Counted from the first letter of the stretch, positions 9,582 to 17,804 are shown. The stretch is 34,260 bases of DNA from CAZGAH01 sp964523295 (GCA_964523295.1 CAZGAH010000046.1:1-34260), one strand, 5' to 3'. The notes: generated by a model not told the origin, from the sequence alone. Program-made: numbers and translations.

Positions 9582-11738
9582 TCAGTGCAATCGCTCTGCG
9601 TACCGACTGGCGAAACGGACGAGTTGCGGCACATCGAGAATAATGGAAATGCTCCCGTCGCCGGACACCGTGGTTCCAGATATCCAATCGAGGCGTCGGA
9701 ACTGTTCGTTGAGACTCTTGATGACTGCCTGCTGCCGGCCGATGACCACGTCTACGGCCAGACCGACCATGTCGCCTTCGATACCGGCGATGATCACCCG
9801 CTCGTAGTCCGGCTGATCGCCAGGGACCTGCAACAGCCGGCGCAGGCTGATGCAGGGAATCATCTTACCCATGCGCTCGATGACGTCGAAGGTTTCCACC
9901 TGCTGTTGTTCGACGAAACGTTCCTGGCAAGCCTCGATCGTGGAGAGGGGAACGATATACGATTCGGCGCCGATCTTGACGTTCAGGCCGTCGATAATGG
10001 CCAGCGTCAAGGGCAGTCGGATGGAGATGGTCGTGCCCTCGCCTTTGTGGCTTTCGACGTCGATATTGCCGCGCAGGCTGTCGATACCGCGCCGGACCAC
10101 ATCCATGCCCACGCCCCGGCCGCTGATGTTGCTCACGGTCTCGGCGGTGGAAAAGCCCGGTTCGAACAGCAGATTGATGATTTCCTTTTCCGTGAGCGTT
10201 ACCTCAGGCTGTATCAACCCCCGCTCAATGCCTTTCTTGCGGACCCGCTCTGTATCGATCCCGCGGCCATCGTCCGAGACCGAGATGATGACCTCGCCGC
10301 TGGAATGTCGCGCAGCCAGACGTATCGTCCCCTTGGACGGCTTGCCGGCCTCCTTGCGCAGCCAGCCGGGCTCCAGGCCGTGGTCGATGGAGTTGCGCAA
10401 AATATGCATGAGCGGATCCTTGAGCTTGTCGATCACGGTCTTGTCAAGCTCCGTATCCTCTCCCTCGGTGACGAACTCGACTTCCTTGTTGAGATTTGTC
10501 GCCAGATCGCGAACCAGACGGCGCAGACTGGAAAAAATGGTCCCGAAGGGCAGCATCCGGATTGCCAGCGCGCTGTCACGCATTTCGTCGGTCAGACGCT
10601 CCATGTCCTCGGCTATCTGGGAAATGAGCGGATCCTGGCGCGTGCGCGCTGCCTGACTCAGACGAGACTGCAGAATCACCATTTCGCCGACCATGTTCAC
10701 CAGTTCGTCCAGGCGCTGATAATCGACGCGTATGCTCGACGGCTGCACGGACGTGGGGATGGTTACGGCGTGGGCTTCAGGGGCCGATGGAACGGGTTGC
10801 CCGACGGACTGGGCGACGCGGGCGGAGTGCTCGGCCTTTTTTTCCTGAATCATCCGCTTCATGCTGTCAAAGCGCTGCCTGAGCAGACGATCCTGCACCT
10901 CGAACGGCGCCCCTGGCTGCTCGGTAAAGACGGTCAGCAAGGCGGCAAGATCGGACTGGCGCATTTGCCCTTCACCCAGTCTGGTCAGATGCACGCCGCC
11001 CTCGTCCTCCACAAAGATGAAGACATCGCGCAGCCCCTCTTCCCCGGCTGCCGTGTTCACCAGAATATCCCACCAGCTGTAGACCTTGGATGGATCGATC
11101 CGCTCCAATACCGGAATATCCTCGCCATGGAACACGTATTCGGCAATGCCCAAAGCCGCGAGTTCTTCCAGCAACCCCAATGGCTTGGTGCCGGAAAGCT
11201 GCGTAGCGGCGGCTGGCCGATAACGCACGTGCCACAATTCCCAGACCTTGGGCGCCGGCTCGGACGATTCCCCCGCCTGCTCCGGTTCTTCCTCCACTTC
11301 TGGCGCCCGAACCTTGACCGCCGGCGGCGCAGGGACTGGTTTGGGCGGCGATGCCGGCAGAAAACACTTGAACTCCAGAATGAGCGAATCCGAGGCCTCG
11401 CGCAGATCCAGGGGACGATCAGTCTGGAGCAGGGCCTGAATGTGATCCTTAGAGCGCAAAATCAGGGTCAACAGCTCTTTCTTGATCTCGATTTCACCAT
11501 TGCGCACGCGATCGAGCACGGTTTCGACATCGTGCGTGAACCGGGCCAGTTCGTCGAAGCCGAACATGGCGCCTGAGCCCTTGATCGTGTGCATGGCCCG
11601 GAAGGCCTTGCCAATGCTTTCCGTGTTGGAGGGACTGTTTTCCAACTCCAACAGCGCCTCTTCCAGTTCGGCAAGTAGTTCCTGCGCCTCATCCCGAAAG
11701 GCCTGCGCCGCTTTCGCGGCGGCGTCGTTCATCGACAT
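9582..11738 (-). CDS. cheA: Chemotaxis histidine kinase CheA
   Basis: 718 residues with the full CheA layout. The P1 HPt domain has phospho-His50 in AMHTIKGSGAMFG. A P2-like region lies around 190-310. The P3 dimerisation helix contains RLDELVNMVGEMVILQSR. The P4 ATPase has Asn449 in HILRNSIDHGLEP, D489-D490 in DDGRGID, and GRGVGMDVVRR. A P5 CheW-like domain occupies about 590-715 (YIVPLSTIEACQERF). Autophosphorylates and passes phosphate to receiver domains, here presumably those of the three downstream receiver proteins. It is the hub of the operon, 93 nt behind cheW. Start ATG at 11738 follows a GAGGTGAACC-like site. Confidence 0.97.
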   Translation of the reverse strand: MSMNDAAAKAAQAFRDEAQELLAELEEALLELENSPSNTESIGKAFRAMHTIKGSGAMFGFDELARFTHDVETVLDRVRNGEIEIKKELLTLILRSKDHIQALLQTDRPLDLREASDSLILEFKCFLPASPPKPVPAPPAVKVRAPEVEEEPEQAGESSEPAPKVWELWHVRYRPAAATQLSGTKPLGLLEELAALGIAEYVFHGEDIPVLERIDPSKVYSWWDILVNTAAGEEGLRDVFIFVEDEGGVHLTRLGEGQMRQSDLAALLTVFTEQPGAPFEVQDRLLRQRFDSMKRMIQEKKAEHSARVAQSVGQPVPSAPEAHAVTIPTSVQPSSIRVDYQRLDELVNMVGEMVILQSRLSQAARTRQDPLISQIAEDMERLTDEMRDSALAIRMLPFGTIFSSLRRLVRDLATNLNKEVEFVTEGEDTELDKTVIDKLKDPLMHILRNSIDHGLEPGWLRKEAGKPSKGTIRLAARHSSGEVIISVSDDGRGIDTERVRKKGIERGLIQPEVTLTEKEIINLLFEPGFSTAETVSNISGRGVGMDVVRRGIDSLRGNIDVESHKGEGTTISIRLPLTLAIIDGLNVKIGAESYIVPLSTIEACQERFVEQQQVETFDVIERMGKMIPCISLRRLLQVPGDQPDYERVIIAGIEGDMVGLAVDVVIGRQQAVIKSLNEQFRRLDWISGTTVSGDGSISIILDVPQLVRFASRYAERLH

Positions 11739-11831
11739 GGTTCACCTCGTCGACCTGGTCTTCCGATCGCGCGTCAGGGTCGCCGATCGGATTTACTGCA
11801 TTGCTGTCACGAACCTGCCGCCGGACTGCGC

Positions 11832-12377
11832 CTATTCCACCGGCTGCGCCGTGGCCGAGCCGTCCGGAGGCGGGGGCGTATCCGTTGATGCCGCCAGCAC
11901 CTCCTGCACCGATCCCAGCTCCTCGGCGGAAAAGGCCTTGTTGATGTCCATCAGCAGGATGAACTTGTTGTTGTGCTTGGCGATGCCTTTGATGAACTCG
12001 GCCTTGACCTTGGTTCCCATTTTCGGCGGCGGGTCGATCTGCGAGGCGTCCAGCTCCAGCACCTCCTTGACCGAATCCGCCAGCGCGCCGAGCAGATTCT
12101 GTTCGTGGTCCTGGATGACTTCCATAATGACGATACGCGTGTTGATCGTCTGCTCAGTGCAGCCCAACCCGAACTTGCGGCGCAGATCGATGACCGGCAC
12201 GGCATTCCCGCGCAGATTGACGACGCCGCGCATATACTCCGGCGTCTGCGGAATTCTGGTTATCTCGGTCATGTCCAGGATTTCCCTGACCGAATTGATA
12301 TCCAGGGCAAAAAATTCTTCCGCCAGCGTCAAGGTCAGATACTTGCCCGACAGTGTTCCTTTTTCAACATCGCTCAT
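11832..12377 (-). CDS. cheW: Chemotaxis coupling protein CheW
   Basis: 181 residues. The CheW fold is shown by YLTLTLAEEFFALDI near the start, then VREILDMTEITRIP, the signature YMRGVVNLRGNAVPVIDL, and the C-terminal FILLMDINKAFS. It links MCP tips to CheA. Start is ATG 12377 behind GGAGGGAGCGT; a longer frame to 12413 lacks a ribosome site. The tail after residue 150 is Pro/Thr-rich and dispensable-looking. It lies between the MCP pair and cheA on the same strand. Confidence 0.96.
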   Translation of the reverse strand: MSDVEKGTLSGKYLTLTLAEEFFALDINSVREILDMTEITRIPQTPEYMRGVVNLRGNAVPVIDLRRKFGLGCTEQTINTRIVIMEVIQDHEQNLLGALADSVKEVLELDASQIDPPPKMGTKVKAEFIKGIAKHNNKFILLMDINKAFSAEELGSVQEVLAASTDTPPPPDGSATAQPVE

Positions 12378-12575
12378 ACGCTCCCTCCGGTGTGCCGGCT
12401 GCTGGCTTTCCATGTATCACGCACGCGCTATCATCACGCTTCATTCCGTATACCCTGTTTCCCGCTACAGCTCAACAACAATACGCAACGCATCGGCAGG
12501 AAATCTCCCGGTCCAGGCCTCTGCACGTTTGTTTGCCCAAACGCCCCTTCCTGTCGCGTACGACGCGCTATGCGC

Positions 12576-14363
12576 TCAGAACCGCTCGAACGCGGGATCC
12601 TGGTCGTCTTCGCCTGACAGGGCCAGCCTCGCCCCTTCGGAAAGCGGACGCTGCTGCGTGCCGATCTTGCCCTTGCGCCTGCTCTGTTGCCGCTCCGTAC
12701 GGGGGCGGGCCTGAACCGGCGCGCGCTGGATAATCTCCTGGTGCGCCAGGTGAAAAAAGGAGATGGTCTGCAACAACTGCTCCGACTGCGCCGAGAGCTC
12801 CTCGGCCGTCGAGGCCAGTTCTTCGGAGGCGCTGGCATTCTGCTGCACTACCTGGTCAAGCTCCTGCAAGGCCTTGTTCACCTGGCTGGCACCCGCACTC
12901 TGCTCGTTGCTGGCAGCGGCAATCTCCTGAACCAGCTCCGCCGTTTTCTGGATGTCCGGCACCAGCTTGGACAACAGCTCGCCAGCGCGCACGGCCACGG
13001 CAATGCTCGAACTGGAAAGCGTATTGATCTCGCCAGCCGCGGCCTGGCTGCGCTCGGCGAGCTTGCGCACTTCCGAGGCCACGACAGCAAACCCCTTGCC
13101 GTGCTCGCCGGCGCGCGCGGCCTCGATTGCGGCATTCAGAGCCAACAGATCGGTCTGACGCGCAATCTCCTCGATGATGGAAATCCGGCTGGCGATATTT
13201 TTCATCGCATCCACGGTCCGGGTCACCGCCTCGCCCGACTCGCGCGCCGACGAGGCCGAATGCACGGCAATGGCCTCGGTCTGCCGCGCGTTGTCGGCGT
13301 TCTGCGCGATGCTCGACACCATTTCCTCCATCGACGAAGAGCACTCTTCGACGGCCGCTGCCTGCTGGCTGGCACCCTGCGACAGGGACTCCGCCGTCGC
13401 GCTCATCTCCTCGCTGCCCGAAGCCACCTGCTCGCTGCCATCACGGATGCCGGAAACGACATCCGTCAGGGCCTTGACCATCGCAACCAGGGCGACAAGC
13501 ATGACGTCCTTATCCGAACGCGGCGTAATAACCACGCTCAGATCGCCCTTGGCCAGCTGATCGGCCATGGCAGCCACATTCTTGTCCGCCTCGCCCACGC
13601 TCCGCAACGCCTCGGCAAGCTGACCGATTTCATCCTCCTGCCGCACGTCCAGGTTCGCGCTCGTGTCACCCACAGCCAGAGCCCGCGCGTAGGCTACGCC
13701 CTTGAGCACGGGGCGGGTGAGACTGCGCGTCAGATACAGCCCCAGAAGTAGCGACAACACCACACAGATGGGAGCGACCACAAGCAGCGTGGTCTTGTCC
13801 CGCGTAGCACGCGGCAGGGCGATGGCGGTAAATTCGTCCGATACCGTGACGTTGAGGTCGATAATTTTTATGAGTAAGTCTTCCGCAGCATGAAAACTTC
13901 CGCTTTCCTTTCCTAACGTCAACTCCACGGCAGCTTCACGTTGCCCCTTCTGGGCCAGATTCGAAATTTCCGCCACGTCTTTTTTCCAGGCCTCCCAGGC
14001 AGGCACAAACTCTCGCCACAGTTTTTCTTCCTCCTTCGTCTGCGGCAGCGGCTCGTAAATTTTCCAGCCCCTCTCGGCATTGGCCCATGCGCTACGCATC
14101 CGGCCCAGCTGCCGCTCCACTAGCTTGGGTTCGGCCAGGGTTTCTGGTAGCAGCAGCGAACGTGCGGCCAAGCGTACTGCCGTCTGCGCCTCGCTCATTA
14201 TCTCCAGGCCATGAATGCTCGGCAACCGAACTTTGGCCACCTCCTCCAGCGCGTCGTCCGTCGACTCCAGCCCGAGAACACCGACAACCCCGATCACGGA
14301 GGCAAGCAGCGCCGTCATCACGAATCCACCGATCAACTTTACGCCAATTCGCAGATTCTTCAT
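12576..14363 (-). CDS. Methyl-accepting chemotaxis protein (MCP copy 1)
   Basis: 595 residues, start ATG 14363 behind CCAGGAGAGGACAGG. TM1 at about 10-31, a periplasmic four-helix-bundle type sensor (about 35-188), TM2 at about 191-211, then HAMP (TRPVLKGVAYARAL, then DEIGQLAEALR) and a second HAMP-like unit (MADQLAKGDLSVVITPRS). The signalling tip is canonical: EEIARQTDLLALNAAIEAAR and GFAVVASEVRKLAERS. The C-terminus is PAFERF, which fits the -x-[FWYH]-x-x-[FWYH] tether motif for CheR/CheB. The ligand cannot be inferred. The C-terminal half closely matches MCP copy 2, pointing to tandem duplication. It lies 198 nt upstream of cheW. Confidence 0.95.
   Translation of the reverse strand: MKNLRIGVKLIGGFVMTALLASVIGVVGVLGLESTDDALEEVAKVRLPSIHGLEIMSEAQTAVRLAARSLLLPETLAEPKLVERQLGRMRSAWANAERGWKIYEPLPQTKEEEKLWREFVPAWEAWKKDVAEISNLAQKGQREAAVELTLGKESGSFHAAEDLLIKIIDLNVTVSDEFTAIALPRATRDKTTLLVVAPICVVLSLLLGLYLTRSLTRPVLKGVAYARALAVGDTSANLDVRQEDEIGQLAEALRSVGEADKNVAAMADQLAKGDLSVVITPRSDKDVMLVALVAMVKALTDVVSGIRDGSEQVASGSEEMSATAESLSQGASQQAAAVEECSSSMEEMVSSIAQNADNARQTEAIAVHSASSARESGEAVTRTVDAMKNIASRISIIEEIARQTDLLALNAAIEAARAGEHGKGFAVVASEVRKLAERSQAAAGEINTLSSSSIAVAVRAGELLSKLVPDIQKTAELVQEIAAASNEQSAGASQVNKALQELDQVVQQNASASEELASTAEELSAQSEQLLQTISFFHLAHQEIIQRAPVQARPRTERQQSRRKGKIGTQQRPLSEGARLALSGEDDQDPAFERF
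12743..13480 (-). repeat. MCP signalling-domain repeat, copy A
   Basis: This stretch aligns base for base, with no indel that I can see, to 14980-15717 at a constant offset of 2237 nt. Differences are mostly third-codon-position changes. It covers the MCP cytoplasmic signalling domain and reflects duplication of the receptor gene. Confidence 0.8.
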
Positions 14364-14571
14364 CCTGTCCTCTCCTGGTGTCTCAATTTTATGGCTCGCG
14401 CGTTCGTCATAACACCCCATCCGTGAGGATAAATGGAGCTCGTCCCATTTGCTTTTTATTCTGTATACCATCGGGGTTACAACAGCAACTAGTATGAAAA
14501 AAATTCCAAAAAAATGCCCACACTCGGACAGGAATGCGGGCAGAAGACAACATGAATAAGTTTTTTTAAAA

Positions 14572-14577
14572 ATTATA
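14572..14577 (-). promoter_or_regulatory. Possible -10 element ahead of MCP copy 1
   Basis: The 452 nt between the two MCP genes (14364-14815) hold no convincing gene and are AT-rich in the middle. On the minus strand a perfect TATAAT lies about 210 nt before MCP copy 1. No good -35 lies at 16-18 nt (TTGCCT is 12 nt away), so this is only a candidate. Confidence 0.2.
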
Positions 14578-14627
14578 TTCTTGCAGTTCAGGCAATGCTA
14601 CATATGCACAATGCGCTTCTATCTCCA

Positions 14628-14639
14628 AAGTGTACACTT
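14628..14639. promoter_or_regulatory. 12-bp perfect palindrome between the MCP genes
   Basis: AAGTGTACACTT is a perfect two-fold-symmetric site in the AT-rich spacer, about 50 bp upstream of the TATAAT candidate with respect to MCP copy 1. This is the size and symmetry of a dimeric regulator site, but the regulator is unknown. Confidence 0.3.
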
Positions 14640-14688
14640 GTATTACAATGAAACAAAAAAATAAACGCACATACTCTGATTGAAACAT

Positions 14689-14707
14689 CTCGATCCTCCG
14701 GATCGAG
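14689..14707 (-). terminator. Hairpin downstream of MCP copy 2, possible terminator
   Basis: CTCGATCC, a 3-nt loop and GGATCGAG form an 8-bp perfect stem 109 nt downstream of the MCP copy 2 stop. No T tract follows on the minus strand (ATGTTTC), so intrinsic termination is doubtful. It could instead protect mRNA ends. Confidence 0.25.
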
Positions 14708-14815
14708 CGACATCATGACAATTGTCCTGAGCCTGATGCAATAAATTTCATCAGCCGGCCTGGATGGATTCTTTTCCGTAAGAAATACAAGACCTTTCAA
14801 GCCGCACGCACGACG

Positions 14816-16807
14816 TCAGAACCGCTCAAAGGCCTGATCGTCGTCTTCCTTGCCCGGCAGAATCAGCCGCGCGCCTTCTACTGAACGGTGCGCCGGCGCG
14901 GGCTTGGTCCTGCGTCTGGCCTGGTTCTTGTCCGCGCGTGGCTGGGGTTGGAGCGTTGCGCCTGCCCGGCGCTCCGTCTGCGCCAGCTGAAAAAAGGCGA
15001 TCGTCTGTTGCAGTTGCTCGGACTGCGCCGAGAGCTCCTCGGCCGTGGAGGCAAGTTCCTCCGAGACGCTGGCGTTCTGCTGCACGACCTGATCGAGCTG
15101 TTGCAGCGCCTTGTTCACCTGGTTCGCGCCCGCGCTCTGTTCGTTGCTCGATGCGGCGATTTCCTGCACCAGCTCCGCTGTCTTCTGGATGTCCGGCACC
15201 AGCTTGGACAACAGCTCGCCAGCGCGTACGGCCACGGCGATACTCGAACTCGACAGGGTATTGATCTCGCCGGCCGCGGCTTGGCTGCGTTCGGCCAGCT
15301 TGCGCACCTCGGAGGCCACCACCGCGAAGCCCTTGCCGTGATCTCCGGCCCGGGCGGCCTCGATAGCCGCATTCAGCGCCAGCAGATCCGTCTGGCGCGC
15401 TATTTCTTCGATGATGGAAATCCGGCTGGCAATATTTTTCATGGCCTCCACGGTCTTAGCCACGGCCACGCCGGATTCGCGCGCCGACTCCGCCGAGTGC
15501 ATGGCGATGGTTTCGGTCTGCCGGGCGTTATCCGCGTTCTGGGCGATGTTCGAGGCCATCTGCTCCATGGACGACGACGATTCCTCGACCGCAGCCGCCT
15601 GCTCGCTCGCCCCTTGGGACAGAGACTCAGCGCTCGCGCTCATCTCCTCGCTGCCCGTAGACACCTGCTCGCTGCCGTCCTGAATGCTGGAGACCACGCG
15701 CGTGAGATCCTCGACCATGGCCGCCAGCGAGGCCAGCAGCATGTCCTGTTCCGAGCGCGGGGTAATGGTGACAGTCAAATCGCCCTTGGCGATGCGCCCC
15801 ACCTGTACGGCAACCTTTTTCTCGGCTTCGACCATGCTCGCCAGGGAAAGCAGCATGGTGTCCTTGTCCGAGCGAGGAACAATCTCGACGCTCAGATCGC
15901 CCTTAGCCAGCCTGTCGGCCATGGCCGCAACATTCCTGTCCGCCTGACCCACGCTACGCAGGGCGTCGGCCAGCTGGCCGATCTCGTCTTTCTGCTGCAC
16001 GTCCAGCTTCTGTTCGGTGTCGCCAAGCGCCAACGCCCGGGCGTAGGGTGTCCCGAAGACAGAGAGGGTCGTGCCCGTGGACATCATGAAATCGATCTGG
16101 CTGGCAGCCATGGCTGCCGCCCTCGCGGCTTGCGGCGGTGAGGACAAGTCTGNNNNNNNNNNGATGCTTCGGGTGAGCAGCACGCCCAGTATCAGGGACA
16201 AGAGTACGCAGAAGCCGGAGACCAGGCCGAGTGTCCGTATGTCCTCATCAGCGTGTTCCATGGCCGCCTTGGCCTCTTCGTTGGCAATGGCGACATTCAG
16301 ATCGATAATCTTTCCGAGAAAGCCCTCAGCTGTCGCGAAGCTTTTACTCGCTTTATCCAACGAAAGAACGACAGCCGCGTCCCGGTCGCTGTCCTTGACC
16401 AGGGTCACCACCTGGGTCACATCCTTTTTCCATTCCCCCCAGGCAACGACAAAGGCCTTCCAAAGCTCCGCCTCTTCTTTCGTCTGGGGCAGCGGTTCAT
16501 AGATTTTCCAGCCCTTATCCGCATCGCTCCAGGCCTCGTCCAGGCGGACAAGCTGCTGTTCCATCAATTTTGGATCCACCATAATCTCGGGGAGCAGAAA
16601 CGACCGCTCGACCCGCTGTACCGCGGTCTGGGCCTCGTTGATGATCTGCAGCCCCAAGACACTGGGCAATCGCACCTGGGAGACCTCCATCAGAGCCTGG
16701 TCAGTATCCTTCAAACCAGATATCCCGACTAAGCCGATAGCCAAGGCTAGCAGCGACGTGACGACGAACCCGCCTGTCATTTTTACGGCGACCCGAATAT
16801 TTTTCAT
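14816..16807 (-). CDS. Methyl-accepting chemotaxis protein (MCP copy 2), interrupted by an N run
   Basis: Paralogue of MCP copy 1, start ATG 16807 behind the identical CCAGGAGAGGACAGG. TM1 (about 10-31), four-helix-bundle sensor, TM2 ending LTRSI near residue 214, HAMP, then two tandem HAMP-like repeats (MADRLAKGDLSVEIVPRS and VGRIAKGDLTVTITPRS) where copy 1 has one. The signalling tip is EEIARQTDLLALNAAIEAAR, and the C-terminus QAFERF is tether-like. The 10-N run falls right after TM2. Between it and the recognisable HAMP residues YARALALGD lie about 100 bp whose translation (rich in Ala, Ser and Met) does not resemble the nine-residue linker of copy 1. The reading frame stays open, but the start of HAMP may be misassembled. 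First gene of the chemosensory cluster as transcribed. Confidence 0.9.
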   Translation of the reverse strand: MKNIRVAVKMTGGFVVTSLLALAIGLVGISGLKDTDQALMEVSQVRLPSVLGLQIINEAQTAVQRVERSFLLPEIMVDPKLMEQQLVRLDEAWSDADKGWKIYEPLPQTKEEAELWKAFVVAWGEWKKDVTQVVTLVKDSDRDAAVVLSLDKASKSFATAEGFLGKIIDLNVAIANEEAKAAMEHADEDIRTLGLVSGFCVLLSLILGVLLTRSIXXXXDLSSPPQAARAAAMAASQIDFMMSTGTTLSVFGTPYARALALGDTEQKLDVQQKDEIGQLADALRSVGQADRNVAAMADRLAKGDLSVEIVPRSDKDTMLLSLASMVEAEKKVAVQVGRIAKGDLTVTITPRSEQDMLLASLAAMVEDLTRVVSSIQDGSEQVSTGSEEMSASAESLSQGASEQAAAVEESSSSMEQMASNIAQNADNARQTETIAMHSAESARESGVAVAKTVEAMKNIASRISIIEEIARQTDLLALNAAIEAARAGDHGKGFAVVASEVRKLAERSQAAAGEINTLSSSSIAVAVRAGELLSKLVPDIQKTAELVQEIAASSNEQSAGANQVNKALQQLDQVVQQNASVSEELASTAEELSAQSEQLQQTIAFFQLAQTERRAGATLQPQPRADKNQARRRTKPAPAHRSVEGARLILPGKEDDDQAFERF
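14980..15717 (-). repeat. MCP signalling-domain repeat, copy B
   Basis: Partner of the copy at 12743-13480, colinear at a 2237-nt offset. Such long near-repeats are a plausible cause of the assembly break a few hundred bases further upstream in this gene. Confidence 0.8.
16053..16152 (+). other. Anomalous ~100-bp segment inside the MCP copy 2 HAMP region, with a lipoprotein-signal-like plus-strand frame
   Basis: In MCP copy 1 the TM2 end LTRSL is joined to YARAL by nine residues. Here the N run plus this segment stand in their place. On the plus strand an ATG at 16086 opens a frame reading MKSIWLAAMAAALAACGG followed by EDKS, which has the Lys start, Ala/Leu core and LAAC lipobox of a lipoprotein signal peptide, then stops at the N run. 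No clear ribosome site precedes it. It may be a chimeric contig end from another locus, or coincidence on the antisense strand. Confidence 0.4.
16153..16162. other. Assembly gap (10 N) in MCP copy 2
   Basis: Ten N directly after the TM2 codons LTRSI on the minus strand. Unlike the gaps at 1752 and 4512, joining the flanks does not restore an expected protein sequence, so real sequence is missing or the join is wrong. Confidence 0.9.
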
Positions 16808-16964
16808 CCTGTCCTCTCCTGGCGTTTGACAACCCAAGCACCTGCCCCCGACGTCCCCAAGTTCCCTTGCCAGGGACTACCCTGACGGTGGGCACTTTCA
16901 TTACGCCATTCTTGTCTTCGTTGCAACAACTATCTGACATTTCAGGCAATATGAAGATGCTTAT

Positions 16965-16992
16965 AGTATACCCTTCTCTTCATGAATTGCAA
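16965..16992 (-). promoter_or_regulatory. Candidate promoter for MCP copy 2 and the chemosensory cluster
   Basis: On the minus strand TTGCAA is followed after 16 nt by TATACT, a fair sigma-70 pair, about 158 nt before the MCP copy 2 ATG. The -10 region is near-symmetric (TATAGTATA), so it could also serve the divergent cyclic-nucleotide-binding gene, although no good plus-strand -35 is visible. Confidence 0.35.
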
Positions 16993-17080
16993 GTCCATAG
17001 CGCGAGGACGACGATTCCCGGTTGATTATTTCCGGCAGGCACTATACGAACACATGACGTCCCGAAACCTCGAGCCGAGC

Positions 17081-17662
17081 ATGAGCAAAAAACAAGTCTA
17101 TCTGAACACCCTTATTCTCGAACTGCTGCACAAGGTACCTGTGTTCAGCGTGTTCTCAGAAAAAGAAATCAGACGTATGCTCTATAGCGGCGAGCTGGTT
17201 CAGATTCAGAAGTACAAACCCTGCGACGTCGTCATTCAGGAGGGCACCTACGGCAAGTGGGTCTACATTCTCCTGCGCGGGTCGGTGAAGGTGGTCAAAA
17301 AAGGGGCGGAAATCTGCACGCTTAATACCGTGGGCGATGTCATCGGCGAAATCGGCGCGGTCAAGACCATGCCCCGCTCGGCCTCGGTCATCGCCGTCGG
17401 CGACGTCGTCTGCCTGGCCATTAATCTGGAAGTCATCGAACAGATGTCCGGCACGGATAAAGAAGAATACCTCAACCGCATCAACACTTTTTTCACCCCG
17501 CTGATCGAAAGCCGGCTGCAACGGACGCTTGAAATCGAAGACCTTCTGGCGGAAATACGGGAAAAACGACTGGAACTGCTCAGATTGCAGCAACGCCTGA
17601 AGGATTTGGGCGTGTCCGAGGAAAAATCCATACTTCAAGTTATACTTGAAGAAAGCGAATAG
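17081..17662 (+). CDS. Cyclic-nucleotide-binding-domain protein without a DNA-binding domain
   Basis: About 193 residues. A CRP-type beta-roll spans roughly 20-135: FSVFSEKEIRRML, then VVIQEGTYGKWVYILLRGSV, then the phosphate-binding-cassette-like GDVIGEIGAVKTMPRSASV with GE and RSAS in the ligand positions. The last ~60 residues form a charged helix or coiled coil (LLAEIREKRLELLRLQQRL) and contain no helix-turn-helix, so this is a cNMP sensor or a phosphorelay or kinase partner rather than a transcription factor. The start is uncertain: in-frame ATGs at 16982, 17054 and 17081 all lack a strong ribosome site. I chose 17081 because the conserved part begins right after it. Divergent from the chemosensory cluster. 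Confidence 0.8.
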   Translation: MSKKQVYLNTLILELLHKVPVFSVFSEKEIRRMLYSGELVQIQKYKPCDVVIQEGTYGKWVYILLRGSVKVVKKGAEICTLNTVGDVIGEIGAVKTMPRSASVIAVGDVVCLAINLEVIEQMSGTDKEEYLNRINTFFTPLIESRLQRTLEIEDLLAEIREKRLELLRLQQRLKDLGVSEEKSILQVILEESE

Positions 17663-17720
17663 CCCTCGCCGCCGTCCGGCTTCGATCAAGACCCGGACGG
17701 GACATTCGACACGGAACAAA

Positions 17721-17766
17721 AAAGCCACGCCCGGCACACCCTTCAGGAGGGAATGCCGGGCGTCGT
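17721..17766 (-). terminator. Rho-independent terminator between convergent genes
   Basis: ACGCCCGGCA at 17727-17736 and TGCCGGGCGT at 17754-17763 form a perfect 10-bp stem, with an inner CCCT/AGGG pairing. On the minus strand it is followed by GGCTTTTTTG, ideal for ending the protease gene. On the plus strand it is followed by CGTTTCT, so it may also stop the cyclic-nucleotide-binding gene. Confidence 0.85.
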
Positions 17767-17804
17767 TTCTACTGCGCCTTCACGCTGCCGGACGGGCTTC
17801 GCCG

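Noticed and set aside
4847..11576. Long plus-strand open frames opposite the kinase, HD-GYP and CheA genes (to 681 codons)
   Set aside because: They are antisense shadows of high-GC genes with strong domain evidence on the minus strand; they contain no recognisable motifs or ribosome sites.
14588..14800. 70-codon minus-strand frame between the MCP genes
   Set aside because: No ribosome site, unlikely composition, and it overlaps the hairpin and palindrome of the spacer.
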